DNA from: an uncultured Anaeromassilibacillus sp.
Lineage (GTDB): Bacteria > Bacillota > Clostridia > Oscillospirales > Acutalibacteraceae
Length of the DNA stretch: 13,171 bases
Direction: 5' to 3'
Assembly: GCA_945988865.1 (NCBI GenBank)
Contig: CAMFTQ010000006.1
Location: forward strand, 1 to 13,171
Shown: positions 12,792-13,171 of the stretch, one piece after another
How the letters are laid out: each line of letters starts with the position of its first letter
Position numbering within the stretch: the first letter of the stretch is position 1
Translations under genes and position numbers: made by a program
Notes under the pieces: model-generated
Told to the model about the DNA's origin: nothing
The model's database searches: none
Seen by the model: the letters and a program-made list of their open reading frames with translations, nothing else

Positions 12792-13171
12792 TTACTCGCC
12801 GAAGCTGATGCCTATCTGCTTGGCGCTTTTGATTATTGATGAGTCAACAGGAACGGTTTTTAGCTTTCCTGCAATTTCGGAAAGTGGAACAGATGTGACT
12901 TCATTATTCCGTAAGCAAACAAGCTCACCGTATTTTTTGTCGATTATCATCTGTGCGGCATATGTTCCGAAGCGTGTTGACAAAACTCTGTCGTATGGGT
13001 CGGGACTTCCTCCTCGCTGGAAGTGTCCGGGAACAGTCACTCTTGTTTCCTGCCCTGTAGCCTCTTCTATTTCGTGAGCGATTTTATACGATATTGACGG
13101 ATATGCCATCTCTGCAATTGCTTGCTTTCGCTCCTTCTTTTTCATAGCGGCGTGTTCCTTTGTAATAGCTC
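12792..13171 (-). CDS. pfkA: 6-phosphofructokinase, C-terminal part (cut by window edge)
   Basis: The last ~126 residues of a phosphofructokinase; the frame stays open to the right edge (reading AITKEHAA before MKKKERKQ), so the internal ATG at 13145 is not the true start. The enzyme phosphorylates fructose 6-phosphate to fructose 1,6-bisphosphate in glycolysis. The hallmark is VPGHFQRGGSPDPYDRVLSTRFG, the conserved QRGG.P...DR segment of the fructose-6-phosphate side of the active site. The preceding KKKERKQAIAEMAYPSISYKIAHEIE region resembles the ~360-residue group found in Clostridia and Actinobacteria rather than the 320-residue B. subtilis type. ATP versus pyrophosphate as phosphoryl donor cannot be judged because the donor-site residues lie outside the window. 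It is separated from the next gene by a terminator hairpin. Confidence 0.88.
   Translation of the reverse strand, partial: AITKEHAAMKKKERKQAIAEMAYPSISYKIAHEIEEATGQETRVTVPGHFQRGGSPDPYDRVLSTRFGTYAAQMIIDKKYGELVCLRNNEVTSVPLSEIAGKLKTVPVDSSIIKSAKQIGISFGE

Overview
The window looks like a chromosomal segment of a low- to medium-GC Gram-positive anaerobe, probably a Clostridia member of the Ruminococcus/Oscillospiraceae type. This is inferred from AT-rich intergenic DNA, AGGAGG-type ribosome binding sites, consensus sigma-A promoters, T-tract intrinsic terminators, a cdaA-cdaR pair and an anaerobe-style polyamine operon. I see no insertion sequence, phage, integrase or CRISPR signal. Almost every gene is on the minus strand, so transcription runs from high to low coordinates.

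Layout from the left. Positions 1-51 hold the start of an ArsR-type regulator gene, behind a textbook promoter that overlaps an inverted repeat. Positions 146-7248 are one polyamine transcription unit. It starts with a consensus promoter (7220-7248) and a ~270-300 nt leader ending in a strong intrinsic terminator (6912-6945). The genes follow: speA (arginine decarboxylase family), speE (spermidine synthase), a carboxy(nor)spermidine dehydrogenase, nspC (carboxy(nor)spermidine decarboxylase), aguA (agmatine deiminase) and aguB (N-carbamoylputrescine amidohydrolase). The six genes overlap or nearly touch, and the unit ends at a terminator at 142-174.

Positions 7285-8544 hold hemW with its own promoter and a ~125 nt 5' UTR containing a perfect GC-rich hairpin. 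Two convergent tRNA genes follow: tRNA-Ser(CGA), plus strand, 8665-8756, and tRNA-Leu(CAA), minus strand, 8857-8943. Each has its own promoter and terminator. Next come cdaR and cdaA (c-di-AMP synthesis and its regulator), transcribed from a promoter embedded in the end of the preceding gene. Then comes a two-gene unit of a DUF3343 protein and a cysteine-desulfurase-like enzyme. The right edge carries the C-terminal part of a 6-phosphofructokinase.

Working model for the polyamine operon: arginine -> agmatine (SpeA) -> N-carbamoylputrescine (AguA) -> putrescine (AguB). Putrescine is then condensed with aspartate semialdehyde and decarboxylated (dehydrogenase plus NspC) to give spermidine without S-adenosylmethionine decarboxylase. 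The apparently intact SpeE is puzzling, because its usual co-substrate needs SpeD, which is absent here. The most interesting regulatory feature is the speA leader: the only convincing promoter for the operon lies upstream of a strong terminator, so expression should depend on readthrough. That fits an attenuator or riboswitch-like control, although an independent small RNA is also possible.
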